DNA of 64,000 nucleotides from Bombus terrestris (GCF_910591885.1 NC_063286.1:1240001-1304000), one strand, 5' to 3'; shown: positions 1 through 13,500, numbered from the stretch's first letter. The notes: generated by a model from the letters alone, not told the origin. Program-made: numbers and translations.

Positions 1-30
1 TAATAGTATATTACGTTATACGTTATATAG

Positions 31-60
31 TAATAGTATATAACGTTATACGTTATATAG
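31..60. repeat. Exemplar consensus monomer: alternating inverted-repeat unit
   Basis: This is a plain consensus copy. Read from monomer base 7 it is arm TATATAACGT, spacer TAT, arm ACGTTATATA, spacer GTAATAG. The arms are perfect 10-bp reverse complements. Every arm can pair with its neighbour across the 3-nt spacer or across the 7-nt spacer of the adjoining monomer. The two dyad axes are 15 bp apart, so the array has a dyad axis every 15 bp. The structure is read directly; any in vivo hairpin or cruciform is inference. Confidence 0.95.
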
Positions 61-150
61 TAATAGTATATAACGTTATACGTTATATAGTAATAGTATA
101 TAACGTTATACGTTAAATAGTAATAGTATATAACGTTATACGTTATATAG

Positions 151-390
151 TAATATTATATAACGTTATACGTGCTATGGCAATACTATATAACGTTATA
201 CGTTATATAGTAATAGTATATAACGTTATACGTTATATAGTAATATTATATAACGTTATACGTTATATAGTAATAGTATATAACGTTATACGTTGTATAG
301 TAATATTATATAACGTTATATACTATTACGTAATAGTATATAACGTTATACGTTAATACGTAATAGTATATATCGTTATACGTTATATAG
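151..390. repeat. Palindrome-bearing 240-bp cassette, copy 1 of 4
   Basis: Eight monomers in fixed order: TAATATTATA monomer ending CGTGCTATGG, CAATAC monomer, C, TAATATTATA monomer, monomer ending CGTTGTATAG, the palindrome monomer, a monomer ending CGTTAATACG, and one with TATCGTTATA. The same order occurs at 3991-4230, 6811-7050 and 7861-8100 and nowhere after 8.1 kb. The short hexamer TACGTA occurs at its two odd junctions (327-332 and 357-362), where the consensus has none. Confidence 0.9.
309..350. repeat. Perfect 42-bp palindrome without spacer
   Basis: The centre lies between 329 and 330, where CTATTAC (323-329) meets GTAATAG (330-336) head to head. Pairing outward from the centre is unbroken for 21 bp per arm, ending at 309 and 350; the next pair (308/351) fails. 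An inverted 7-bp spacer has been joined directly to a normal one, so the usual looped stem becomes a spacerless palindrome. This is the longest perfect spacerless palindrome I found in the window. Confidence 0.92.
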
Positions 391-870
391 TAATAGTATA
401 TAACGTTATACGTTATATAGTAATAGTATATAACGTTATGCGTTATATAGTAATAGTATATAACGTTATACGTTATATAGTAATAGTATATAACCTTATA
501 CGTTATATAGTAATAGTATAGAACGTTGTACGTTATATAGTAATTGTATATAACGTTATACGTTATATAGTAATATTATATAACGTTATACGTGATATGG
601 CAATACTATATAAAGTTATACGTTATATAGTAATACTATATAACGTTATACGTTATATAGTAATAGTATATAACGTTATACGTTATATAGTAATAGAATA
701 TAACGTTATACGTTATATAGTAATAGTATATAACGTTATACGTTCTATAGTAATAGTATATAACGTTATACGTTATATAGTAATAGTATATAACGTTATA
801 CGTTATATAGTAATAGTATATAACGTTATACGTTATATAGTAATAGTATATAACGTTATACGTTATATAG

Positions 871-960
871 TAATATTATATAACGTTATACGTGATATGG
901 CAATACTATATAACGTTATACGTTATATAGTAACAGTATAGAACGTTGTACGTTATATAG
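871..960. repeat. D-E-F triad, exemplar of the commonest variant cassette
   Basis: D has a TAATATTATA start and a CGTGATATGG end, E starts CAATACTATA, and F reads TAACAGTATA GAACGTTGTA. The variants travel as a linked set across the D/E boundary: CGTGATATGG is followed by CAATAC or CAACAC wherever I checked. Triads often occur in pairs separated by one consensus monomer, for example 1171-1380, 42331-42540 and 63841-64000. D/E changes put two mismatches into the 7-nt-loop stem, and F puts a G into the left arm and changes spacer TAT to TGT, so the cassette is where the stem pattern is weakest. Confidence 0.9.
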
Positions 961-3240
961 TAATAGTATATAACGTTATACGTTATATAGTAATATTATA
1001 TAACGTTATACGTGATATGGCAACACTATATAACGTTATACGTTATATAGTAACAGTATAGAACGTTGTACGTTATATAGTAATAGTATATGACGTTATA
1101 CGTTATATAGTAATAGTATATAACGTTATACGTTATATAGTAATAGTATATAACGTTATACGTTATATAGTAATATTATATAACGTTATACGTGATATGG
1201 CAATACTATATAACGTTATACGTTATATAGTAACAGTATAGAACGTTGTACGTTATATAGTAATAGTATATAACGTTATACGTTATATAGTAATATTATA
1301 TAACGTTATACGTGATATGGCAATACTATATAACGTTATACGTTATATAGTAACAGTATAGAACGTTGTACGTTATATAGTAATAGTATATAACGTTATA
1401 CGTTATATAGTAATAGTATATAACGTTATACGTTATATAGTAATAGTATATAACGTTATACGTTATATAGTAATAGTATATTACGTTATACGTTATATAG
1501 TAATAGTATATAACGTTATACGTTATATAGTAATAGTATATAACGTTATACGTTATATAGTAATAGTATATAACGTTATACGTTATATAGTAATAGTATA
1601 TAACGTTATACGTTATATAGTAATGGTATATAACGTTATACGTTATATAGTAATAGTATATAACGTTATACGTTATATAGTAATAGTATATAACGTTATA
1701 CGTTATATAGTAATAGTATATAACGTTATACGTTATATAGTAATAGTATATAACGTTATACGTTACATAGTAATATTATATAACGTTATACGTGATATGG
1801 CAATACTATATAACGTTATACGTTATATAGTAACAGTATAGAACGTTGTACGTTATATAGTAATAGTATATAACGTTATACGTTATATAGTAATATTATA
1901 TAACGTTATACGTGATATGGCAATACTATATAACGTTATACGTTATATAGTAACAGTATAGAACGTTGTACGTTATATAGTAATAGTATATAACGTTATA
2001 CGTTATATAGTAATAGTATATAACGTTATACGTTATATAGTAATAGTATATAACGTTATACGTTATATAGTAATAGTATATAACGTTATACGTTATATAG
2101 TAATATTATATAACGTTATACGTGATATGGCAACACTATATAACGTTATACGTTATATAGTAACAGTATAGAACGTTGTACGTTATATAGTAATAGTATA
2201 TGACGTTATACGTTATATAGTAATAGTATATAACGTTATACGTTATATAGTAATAGTATATAACGTTATACGTTATATAGTAATATTATATAACGTTATA
2301 CGTGATATGGCAATACTATATAACGTTATACGTTATATAGTAACAGTATAGAACGTTGTACGTTATATAGTAATAGTATATAACGTTATACGTTATATAG
2401 TAATATTATATAACGTTATACGTGATATGGCAATACTATATAACGTTATACGTTATATAGTAACAGTATAGAACGTTGTACGTTATATAGTAATAGTATA
2501 TAACGTTATACGTTATATAGTAATAGTATATAACGTTATACGTTATATAGTAATAGTATATAACGTTATACGTTATATAGTAATAGTATATTACGTTATA
2601 CGTTATATAGTAATAGTATATAACGTTATACGTTATATAGTAATAGTATATAACGTTATACGTTATATAGTAATAGTATATAACGTTATACGTTATATAG
2701 TAATAGTATATAACGTTATACGTTATATAGTAATGGTATATAACGTTATACGTTATATAGTAATAGTATATAACGTTATACGTTATATAGTAATAGTATA
2801 TAACGTTATACGTTATATAGTAATAGTATATAACGTTATACGTTATATAGTAATAGTATATAACGTTATACGTTACATAGTAATATTATATAACGTTATA
2901 CGTGATATGGCAATACTATATAACGTTATACGTTATATAGTAACAGTATAGAACGTTGTACGTTATATAGTAATAGTATATAACGTTATACGTTATATAG
3001 TAATATTATATAACATTATACGTGATATGGCAATACTATATAACGTTATACGTTATATAGTAACAGTATAGAACGTTGTACGTTATATAGTAATAGTATA
3101 TAACGTTATACGTTATATAGTAATAGTATATAACGTTATACGTTATATAGTAATAGTATATAACGTTATACGTTATATAGTAATAGTATATAACGTTATA
3201 CGTTATATAGTAATATTATATAACGTTATACGTGATATGG
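961..3240. repeat. Tandem duplication, period 1,110 bp (37 monomers)
   Basis: Bases 961-2130 match 2071-3240 at offset 1,110. Diagnostic matches are E' (1021, 2131), TGACGTTATA monomers (1081, 2191), Y (1471, 2581), TAATGGTATA (1621, 2731) and CGTTACATAG ends (1741, 2851). The one difference seen is D at 1891 versus a TAACATTATA form at 3001. Periodicity ends at 3241, where E replaces E'. No gene is seen. Confidence 0.9.
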
Positions 3241-6200
3241 CAATACTATATAACGTTATACGTTATATAGTAATAGTATATAACATTATACGTTATATAG
3301 TAATAGTATATAACGTTATACGTTATATAGTAATAGTATATTACGTTATACGTTATATAGTTATAGTATATAACGTTATACGTTATATAGTAATAGTATA
3401 TAACGTTATACGTTATATAGTAATAGTATATAACGTTATACGTTATATAGTAATATTATATAACGTTATACGTGATATGGCAATACTATATAACGTTATA
3501 CGTTATATAGTAATACTATATAACGTTATACGTTATATAGTAATAGTATATAACGTTATACGTTATATAGTAATAGTATATAACGTTATACGTTATATAG
3601 TAATAGTATATAACGTTATACGTTATATAGTAATAGTATATAACGTTATACGTTATATAGTAATAGTATATTACGTTATACGTTATATAGTAATAGTATA
3701 CAACGTTATACGTTATATAGTAATAGTATATAACGTTATACGTTATATAGTAATAGTATATAACGTTATGCGTTATATAGTAATAGTATATAACGTTATA
3801 CGTTATATAGTAATAGTATATAACGTTATACGTTATATAGTAATAGTATATTACGTTATACGTTATATAGTAATAGTATATAACGTTATACGTTATATAG
3901 TAATAGTATATAACGTTATACGTTATATAGTAATAGTATATAACGTTATACGTTATATAGTAATAGTATATAACGTTATACGTTATATAGTAATATTATA
4001 TAACGTTATACGTGCTATGGCAATACTATATAACGTTATACGTTATATAGTAATAGTATATAACGTTATACGTTATATAGTAATATTATATAACGTTATA
4101 CGTTATATAGTAATAGTATATAACGTTATACGTTGTACAGTAATATTATATAACGTTATACGCTATTACGTAATAGTATATAACGTTATACGTTAATACG
4201 TAATAGTATATATCGTTATACGTTATATAGTAATAGTATATAACGTTATACGTTATATAGTAATAGTATATAACGTTATGCGTTATATAGTAATAGTATA
4301 TAACGTTATACGTTATATAGTAATATTATATAACGTTATACGTTATATAATAATAGTATATAACGTTATACGTTATATAGTAATACTATATAACGTTATA
4401 CGTTATATAGTAATATTATATAACGTTATACGTGATATGGCAATACTATATAACGTTATACGTTATATAGTAATAGTATATAACGTTATACGTTGTATAG
4501 TAATATTATATAACGTTATACGTTATATAGTAATAGTATATAACGTTATACGTTGTATAGTAATAGTATATAACGTTATACGTTATATAGTAATAGTATA
4601 TAACGTTATACGTTCTATAGTAATAGTATATAACGTTGTACGTTATATAGTAATAGTATATAACGTTATACGTTATATAGTAATAGTATATTACGTTATA
4701 CGTTATATAGTAATAGTATATAACGTTATACGTTATATAGTAATAGTATATAACGTTATACGTTATATAGTAATAGTATATAACGTTATACGTTATATAG
4801 TAATAGTATATAACGTTATGCGTTATATAGTAATAGTATATAACGTTATACGTTATATAGTAATAGTATATAACGTTATACGTTATATAGTAATAGTATA
4901 TTACGTTATACGTTATATAGTAATAGTATATAACGTTATACGTTATATAGTAATAGTATATAACGTTATACGTTATATAGTAATAGTATATAACGTTATA
5001 CGTTATATAGTAATAGTATATAACGTTATACGTTATATAGTAATGGTATATAACGTTATACGTTATATAGTAATAGTATATAACGTTATACGTTATATAG
5101 TAATAGTATATAACGTTATACGTTATATAGTAATAGTATATAACGTTATACGTTATATAGTAATAGTATATAACGTTATACGTTATATAGTAATAGTATA
5201 TAACGTTATACGTTATATAGTAATATTATATAACGTTATACGTGATATGGCAATACTATATAACGTTATACGTTATATAGTAACAGTATAGAACGTTGTA
5301 CGTTATATAGTAATAGTATATAACGTTATACGTTATATAGTAATATTATATAACGTTATACGTGATATGGCAATACTATATAACGTTATACGTTATATAG
5401 TAACAGTATAGAACGTTGTACGTTATATAGTAATAGTATATAACGTTATACGTTATATAGTAATAGTATATAACGTTATACGTTATATAGTAATAGTATA
5501 TAACGTTATACGTTATATAGTAATAGTATATAACGTTATACGTTATATAGTAATAGTATATAACGTTATACGTTATATAGTAATATTATATAACGTTATA
5601 CGTGATATGGCAATACTATATAACGTTATACGTTATATAGTAATAGTATATAACATTATACGTTATATAGTAATAGTATATAACGTTATACGTTATATAG
5701 TAATAGTATATTACGTTATACGTTATATAGTTATAGTATATAACGTTATACGTTATATAGTAATAGTATATAACGTTATACGTTATATAGTAATAGTATA
5801 TAACGTTATGCGTTATATAGTAATAGTATATAACGTTATGCGTTATATAGTAATAGTATATAACGTTATACGTTATATAGTAATAGTATATAACGTTATA
5901 CGTTATATAGTAATAGTATATAACGTTATACGTTATATAGTAATAGTATATAACGTTATACGTTATATAGTAATAGTATATAACGTTATACGTTATATAG
6001 TAATAGTATATAACGTTATACGTTATATAGTAATAGTATATAACGTTATACGTTATATAGCAATACTATATAACGTTATACGTTATATAGTAATATTACA
6101 TAACGTTATACGTGATATGGCAATACTATATAACGTTATACGTTATATAGTAATAGTATATAACGTTATACGTTGTATAGTAATATTATATAACGTTATA

Positions 6201-6690
6201 CGTTATATAGTAATAGTATATAACGTTATACGTTGTATAGTAATAGTATATAACGTTATACGTTATATAGTAATAGTATATAACGTTATACGTTATATAG
6301 TAATAGTATATAACGTTGTACGTTATATAGTAATAGTATATAACGTTATACGTTATATAGTAATAGTATATTACGTTATACGTTATATAGTAATAGTATA
6401 TAACGTTGTACGTTATATAGTAATAGTATATAACGTTATACGTTATATAGTAATAGTATATTACGTTATACGTTATATAGAAATAGTATATAACGTTATA
6501 CGTTATATAGTAATAGTATATAACGTTATGCGTTATATAGTAATAGTATATAACGTTATACGTTATATAGTAATAGTATATAACGTTATGCGTTATATAG
6601 TAATAGTATATAACGTTATACGTTATATAGTAATAGTATATAACGTTATACGTTATATAGTAATAGTATATTACGTTATACGTTATATAG
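3241..6690. repeat. Mosaic satellite segment with two D-E-N-C-Y-V starts
   Basis: D-E-N-C-Y-V runs begin at 3211 and 5581 (offset 2,370) and match for about 210 bp before diverging. Bases 3721-4320 match 6541-7140 (offset 2,820), including the second palindrome cassette. Bases 4411-4700 resemble 6091-6380 (offset 1,680; paired CGTTGTATAG-ended monomers). Local oddities are CAACGTTATA at 3691 and an AAATAG start at 6481. The segment looks like overlapping in-register duplications later broken by further exchanges. Confidence 0.8.
4149..4190. repeat. 42-bp near-palindrome, copy 2
   Basis: Homologue of the palindrome at 309-350. It reads CGCTATTACG where copy 1 reads TACTATTACG, so the two pairs just outside the CTATTAC/GTAATAG core are mismatched while the outer 12 pairs match. 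Confidence 0.88.
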
Positions 6691-6968
6691 TAATAGTATA
6701 TAACGTTATACGTTATATAGTAATAGTATATAACGTTATACGTTATATAGTAATAGTATATAACGTTATACGTTATATAGTAATAGTATATAACGTTATA
6801 CGTTATATAGTAATATTATATAACGTTATACGTGCTATGGCAATACTATATAACGTTATACGTTATATAGTAATAGTATATAACGTTATACGTTATATAG
6901 TAATATTATATAACGTTATACGTTATATAGTAATAGTATATAACGTTATACGTTGTATAGTAATATTA

Positions 6969-7010
6969 TATAACGTTATACGCTATTACGTAATAGTATA
7001 TAACGTTATA
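6969..7010. repeat. 42-bp near-palindrome, copy 3
   Basis: Same sequence state as the copy at 4149-4190 (CGCTATTACG, two mismatched pairs), in the same eight-monomer cassette. Confidence 0.88.
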
Positions 7011-7289
7011 CGTTAATACGTAATAGTATATATCGTTATACGTTATATAGTAATAGTATATAACGTTATACGTTATATAGTAATAGTATATAACGTTATG
7101 CGTTATATAGTAATAGTATATAACGTTATACGTTATATAGTAATAGTATATAACCTTATACGTTATATAGTAATAGTATAGAACGTTGTACGTTATATAG
7201 TAATTGTATATAACGTTATACGTTATATAGTAATATTATATAACGTTATACGTGATATGGCAATACTATATAAAGTTATACGTTATATA

Positions 7290-7309
7290 CTATTACTATA
7301 TAACGTATA
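7290..7309. repeat. Inverted spacers CTATTAC and ATA in one monomer
   Basis: CTATTAC (7290-7296) replaces the 7-bp spacer and ATA (7307-7309) replaces TAT, with the arms between intact. Homologous positions at 631-660 and 8341-8370 carry GTAATAC and TAT, the commoner state. The next 7-bp spacer (7320-7326) is normal, so this is not the complete 37-bp inversion seen at 47,700. Confidence 0.88.
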
Positions 7310-8018
7310 ACGTTATATAGTAATAGTATATAACGTTATACGTTATATAGTAATAGAATATAACGTTATACGTTATATAGTAATAGTATATAACGTTATA
7401 CGTTCTATAGTAATAGTATATAACGTTATACGTTATATAGTAATAGTATATAACGTTATACGTTATATAGTAATAGTATATAACGTTATACGTTATATAG
7501 TAATAGTATATAACGTTATACGTTATATAGTAATATTATATAACGTTATACGTGATATGGCAATACTATATAACGTTATACGTTATATAGTAACAGTATA
7601 GAACGTTGTACGTTATATAGTAATAGTATATAACGTTATACGTTATATAGTAATATTATATAACGTTATACGTGATATGGCAACACTATATAACGTTATA
7701 CGTTATATAGTAACAGTATAGAACGTTGTACGTTCTATAGTAATAGTATATAACGTTATACGTTATATAGTAATAGTATATAACGTTATACGTTATATAG
7801 TAATAGTATATAACGTTATACGTTATATAGTAATAGTATATAACGTTATACGTTATATAGTAATATTATATAACGTTATACGTGCTATGGCAATACTATA
7901 TAACGTTATACGTTATATAGTAATAGTATATAACGTTATACGTTATATAGTAATATTATATAACGTTATACGTTATATAGTAATAGTATATAACGTTATA
8001 CGTTGTATAGTAATATTA

Positions 8019-8060
8019 TATAACGTTATACGCTATTACGTAATAGTATATAACGTTATA
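8019..8060. repeat. 42-bp near-palindrome, copy 4
   Basis: Same state as copies 2 and 3 (CGCTATTACG). It is the last copy of the cassette; none is seen from 8.1 kb to 64 kb. Confidence 0.88.
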
Positions 8061-8430
8061 CGTTAATACGTAATAGTATATATCGTTATACGTTATATAG
8101 TAATAGTATATAACGTTATACGTTATATAGTAATAGTATATAACGTTATGCGTTATATAGTAATAGTATATAACGTTATACGTTATATAGTAATAGTATA
8201 TAACCTTATACGTTATATAGTAATAGTATAGAACGTTGTACGTTATATAGTAATTGTATATAACGTTATACGTTATATAGTAATATTATATAACATTATA
8301 CGTGATATGGCAATACTATATAAAGTTATACGTTATATAGTAATACTATATAACGTTATACGTTATATAGTAATAGTATATAACGTTATACGTTATATAG
8401 TAATAGAATATAACGTTATACGTTATATAG

Positions 8431-9870
8431 TAATAGTATATAACGTTATACGTTCTATAGTAATAGTATATAACGTTATACGTTATATAGTAATAGTATA
8501 TAACGTTATACGTTATATAGTAATAGTATATAACGTTATACGTTATATAGTAATAGTATATAACGTTATACGTTATATAGTAATATTATATAACGTTATA
8601 CGTGATATGGCAATACTATATAACGTTATACGTTATATAGTAACAGTATAGAACGTTGTACGTTATATAGTAATAGTATATAACGTTATACGTTATATAG
8701 TAATATTATATAACGTTATACGTGATATGGCAACACTATATAACGTTATACGTTATATAGTAACAGTATAGAACGTTGTACGTTATATAGTAATAGTATA
8801 TGACGTTATACGTTATATAGTAATAGTATATAACGTTATACGTTATATAGTAATAGTATATAACGTTATACGTTATATAGTAATATTATATAACGTTATA
8901 CGTGATATGGCAATACTATATAACGTTATACGTTATATAGTAACAGTATAGAACGTTGTACGTTATATAGTAATAGTATATAACGTTATACGTTATATAG
9001 TAATATTATATAACGTTATACGTGATATGGCAATACTATATAACGTTATACGTTATATAGTAACAGTATAGAACGTTGTACGTTATATAGTAATAGTATA
9101 TAACGTTATACGTTATATAGTAATAGTATATAACGTTATACGTTATATAGTAATAGTATATAACGTTATACGTTCTATAGTAATAGTATATAACGTTATA
9201 CGTTATATAGTAATAGTATATAACGTTATACGTTATATAGTAATAGTATATAACGTTATACGTTATATAGTAATAGTATATAACGTTATACGTTATATAG
9301 TAATATTATATAACGTTATACGTGATATGGCAATACTATATAACGTTATACGTTATATAGTAACAGTATAGAACGTTGTACGTTATATAGTAATAGTATA
9401 TAACGTTATACGTTATATAGTAATATTATATAACGTTATACGTGATATGGCAATACTATATAACGTTATACGTTATATAGTAACAGTATAGAACGTTGTA
9501 CGTTATATAGTAATAGTATATGACGTTATACGTTATATAGTAATAGTATATAACGTTATACGTTATATAGTAATAGTATATAACGTTATACGTTATATAG
9601 TAATATTATATAACGTTATACGTGATATGGCAATACTATATAACGTTATACGTTATATAGTAACAGTATAGAACGTTGTACGTTATATAGTAATAGTATA
9701 TAACGTTATACGTTATATAGTAATATTATATAACGTTATACGTGATATGGCAATACTATATAACGTTATACGTTATATAGTAACAGTATAGAACGTTGTA
9801 CGTTATATAGTAATAGTATATAACGTTATACGTTATATAGTAATAGTATATAACGTTATACGTTATATAG
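8431..9870. repeat. Abutting tandem duplication, 2 x 720 bp (24 monomers each)
   Basis: Bases 8431-9150 and 9151-9870 match monomer by monomer. Both begin with a CGTTCTATAG-ended monomer and carry D-E-F at 8581/9301, TGACGTTATA at 8791/9511 and triads at 8881/9601 and 9001/9721. The one difference seen is E' (8731) versus E (9451). The flanks diverge at once on both sides, so the breakpoints can be placed to within a monomer. Confidence 0.9.
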
Positions 9871-10560
9871 TAATAGTATATAACGTTATACGTTATATAG
9901 TAATAGTATATTACGTTATACGTTATATAGTAATAGTATATAACGTTATACGTTATATAGTAATAGTATATAACGTTATACGTTATATAGTAATAGTATA
10001 TAACGTTATACGTTATATAGTAATGGTATATAACGTTATACGTTATATAGTAATGGTATATAACGTTATACGTTATATAGTAATGGTATATAACGTTATA
10101 CGTTATATAGTAATAGTATATAACGTTATACGTTATATAGTAATAGTATATAACGTTATACGTTATATAGTAATAGTATATAACGTTATACGTTATATAG
10201 TAATAGTATATAACGTTATACGTTATATAGTAATATTATATAACGTTATACGTGATATGGCAATACTATATAACGTTATACGTTATATAGTAACAGTATA
10301 GAACGTTGTACGTTATATAGTAATAGTATATAACGTTATACGTTATATAGTAATATTATATAACGTTATACGTGATATGGCAATACTATATAACGTTATA
10401 CGTTATATAGTAACAGTATAGAACGTTGTACGTTATATAGTAATAGTATATAACGTTATACGTTATAAGGTAATAGTATATAACGTTATACGTTATATAG
10501 TAATAGTATATAACGTTATACGTTATATAGTAATAGTATATAACGTTATACGTTATATAG
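9871..10560. repeat. Satellite segment with three consecutive TAATGGTATA monomers
   Basis: It holds consensus copies, Y at 9901, three TAATGGTATA monomers in a row (10021-10110), two D-E-F triads (10231 and 10351) and a monomer ending CGTTATAAGG (10441) seen nowhere else. No gene or other sequence is present. Confidence 0.85.
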
Positions 10561-13500
10561 TAATATTATATAACGTTATACGTGATATGGCAATACTATA
10601 TAACGTTATACGTTATATAGTAATAGTATATAACATTATACGTTATATAGTAATAGTATATAACGTTATACGTTATATAGTAATAGTATATTACGTTATA
10701 CGTTATATAGTTATAGTATATAACGTTATACGTTATATAGTAATAGTATATAACGTTATACGTTATATAGTAATAGTATATAACGTTATGCGTTATATAG
10801 TAATAGTATATAACGTTATACGTTATATAGTAATAGTATATAACGTTATACGTTATATAGTAATAGTATATAACGTTATACGTTATATAGTAATAGTATA
10901 TAACGTTATACGTTATATAGTAATAGTATATAACGTTATACGTTATATAGTAATAGTATATAACGTTATACGTTACATAGTAATAGTATATAACGTTATA
11001 CGTTATATAGTAATAGTATATAACGTTATACGTTATATAGTAATAGTATATAACGTTATACGTTATATAGTAATAGCATATAACGTTATGCGTTATATAG
11101 TAATAGTATATAACGTTATACGTTATATAGTAATAGTATATAACGTTATACGTTATATAGTAATAGTATATTACGTTATACGTTATATAGTAATAGTATA
11201 TAACGTTATACGTTATATAGTAATAGTATATAACGTTATACGTTATATAGTAATAGTATATAACGTTATACGTTATATAGTAATGGTATATAACGTTATA
11301 CGTTATATAGTAATGGTATATAACGTTATACGTTATATAGTAATAGTATATAACGTTATACGTTATATAGTAATAGTATATAACGTTATACGTTATATAG
11401 TAATAGTATATAACGTCATACGTTATATAGTAATAGTATATAACGTTATACGTTATATAGTAATAGTATATAACGTTATACGTTATATAGTAATATTATA
11501 TAACGTTATACGTGATATGACAATACTATATAACGTTATACGTTATATAGTAACAGTATAGAACGTTGTACGTTATATAGTAATAGTATATAACGTTATA
11601 CGTTATATAGTAATATTATATAACGTTATACGTGATATGGCAATACTATATAACGTTATACGTTATATAGTAACAGTATAGAACGTTGTACGTTATATAG
11701 TAATAGTATATAACGTTATACGTTATATAGTAATAGTATATAACGTTATACGTTATATAGTAATAGTATATAACGTTATACGTTATATAGTAATAGTATA
11801 TAACGTTATACGTTATATAGTAATATTATATAACGTTATACGTGATATGGCAATACTATATAACGTTATACGTTATATAGTAATAGTATATAACATTATA
11901 CGTTATATAGTAATAGTATATAACGTTATACGTTATATAGTAATAGTATATTACGTTATACGTTATATAGTTATAGTATATAACGTTATACGTTATATAG
12001 TAATAGTATATAACGTTATACGTTATATAGTAATAGTATATAACGTTATGCGTTATATAGTAATAGTATATAACGTTATACGTTATATAGTAATAGTATA
12101 TAACGTTATACGTTATATAGTAATAGTATATAACGTTATACGTTATATAGTAATATTATATAACGTTATACGTTATATAGTAATAGTATATAACGTTATA
12201 CGTTATATAGTAATATTATATAACGTTATACGTTATATAGTAATAGTATATAACGCTATACGTTATATAGCAATACTATATAACGTTATACGTTATATAG
12301 TAATATTATATAACGTTATACGTGATATGGCAATACTATATAACGTTATACGTTATATAGTAACAGTATAGAACGTTGTACGTTATATAGTAATAGTATA
12401 TAACGTTATACGTTATATACTATTACTATATAACGTTATACGTGATATGGCAATACTATATAACGTTATACGTTATATAGTAACAGTATAGAACGTTGTA
12501 CGTTATATAGTAATAGTATATAACGTTATACGTTATATAGTAATAGTATATAACGTTATACGTTATATAGTAATAGTATATAACGTTATACGTTATATAG
12601 TAATAGTATATTACGTTATACGTTATATAGTAATAGTATATAACGTTATACGTTATATAGTAATAGTATATAACGTTATACGTTATATAGTAATAGTATA
12701 TAACGTTATACGTTATATAGTAATATTATATAACGTTATACGTGATATGGCAATACTATATAACGTTATACGTTATATAGCAATGGTATATAACATTATA
12801 CGTTATATAGTAATAGTATATAACGTTATACGTTATATAGTAATAGTATATAACGTTATACGTTATATAGTAATAGTATATAACGTTATACGTTATATAG
12901 TAATAGTATATAACGTTATACGTTATATAGTTATAGTATATAACGTTATGCGTTATATAGTAATAGTATATAACGTTATACGTTATATAGTAATAGTATA
13001 TAACGTTATACGTTATATAGTAATAGTATATAACGTTATACGTTATATAGTAATAGTATATAACGTTATACGTTATATAGTAATAGTATATAACGTTATA
13101 CGTTATATAGTAATAGTATATAACGTTATACGTTATATAGTAATAGTATATAACGTTATACGTTATATAGTAATAGTATATAACGTTATACGTTATATAG
13201 TAATAGTATATAACGTTATACGTTACATAGTAATAGTATATAACGTTATACGTTATATAGTAATAGTATATAACGTTATACGTTATATAGTAATAGCATA
13301 TAACGTTATGCGTTATATAGTAATAGTATATAACGTTATACGTTATATAGTAATAGCATATAACGTTATACGTTATATAGTAATAGTATATTACGTTATA
13401 CGTTATATAGTAATAGCATATAACGTTATACGTTATATAGTAATAGTATATAACGTTATACGTTATATAGTAATAGTATATAACGTTATACGTTATATAG

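Larger units (their letters stand above)
1..960. repeat. Left-end block: palindrome cassette, then U-f-W-D-R-Q-C-P series
   Basis: Contents in order: the cassette with CGTGCTATGG end, perfect palindrome and TATCGTTATA monomer (151-390); M (421); U (481); f (511); W (541); D (571); R (601); Q (631); C; P (691); a CGTTCTATAG-ended monomer (721); consensus copies; and a D-E-F triad (871-960). From 31 to about 1440 the same order recurs 7,710 bp later (7741-9150) with few differences, including bases 321-322 and the D monomer at 571 versus 8281. No gene is seen. Confidence 0.85.
6691..8785. repeat. Tandem duplication, period 1,050 bp, containing cassette copies 3 and 4
   Basis: The segment from about 6691 to 7735 matches the segment from about 7741 to 8785. 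Shared markers are the cassettes at 6811 and 7861, U (7141, 8191), W (7201, 8251), R (7261, 8311), P (7351, 8401) and CGTTCTATAG ends (7381, 8431). The junction monomer at 7711-7740 is a hybrid, F at its left end and a CGTTCTATAG monomer at its right, so the join lies near 7735. The left copy carries inverted spacers at 7290-7309; the right copy does not. Confidence 0.85.

Noticed and set aside
309..350. Terminal inverted repeats of a mobile element
   Set aside because: The palindrome is made wholly from satellite arms and spacers, with no element body, no target-site duplication and satellite on both sides.
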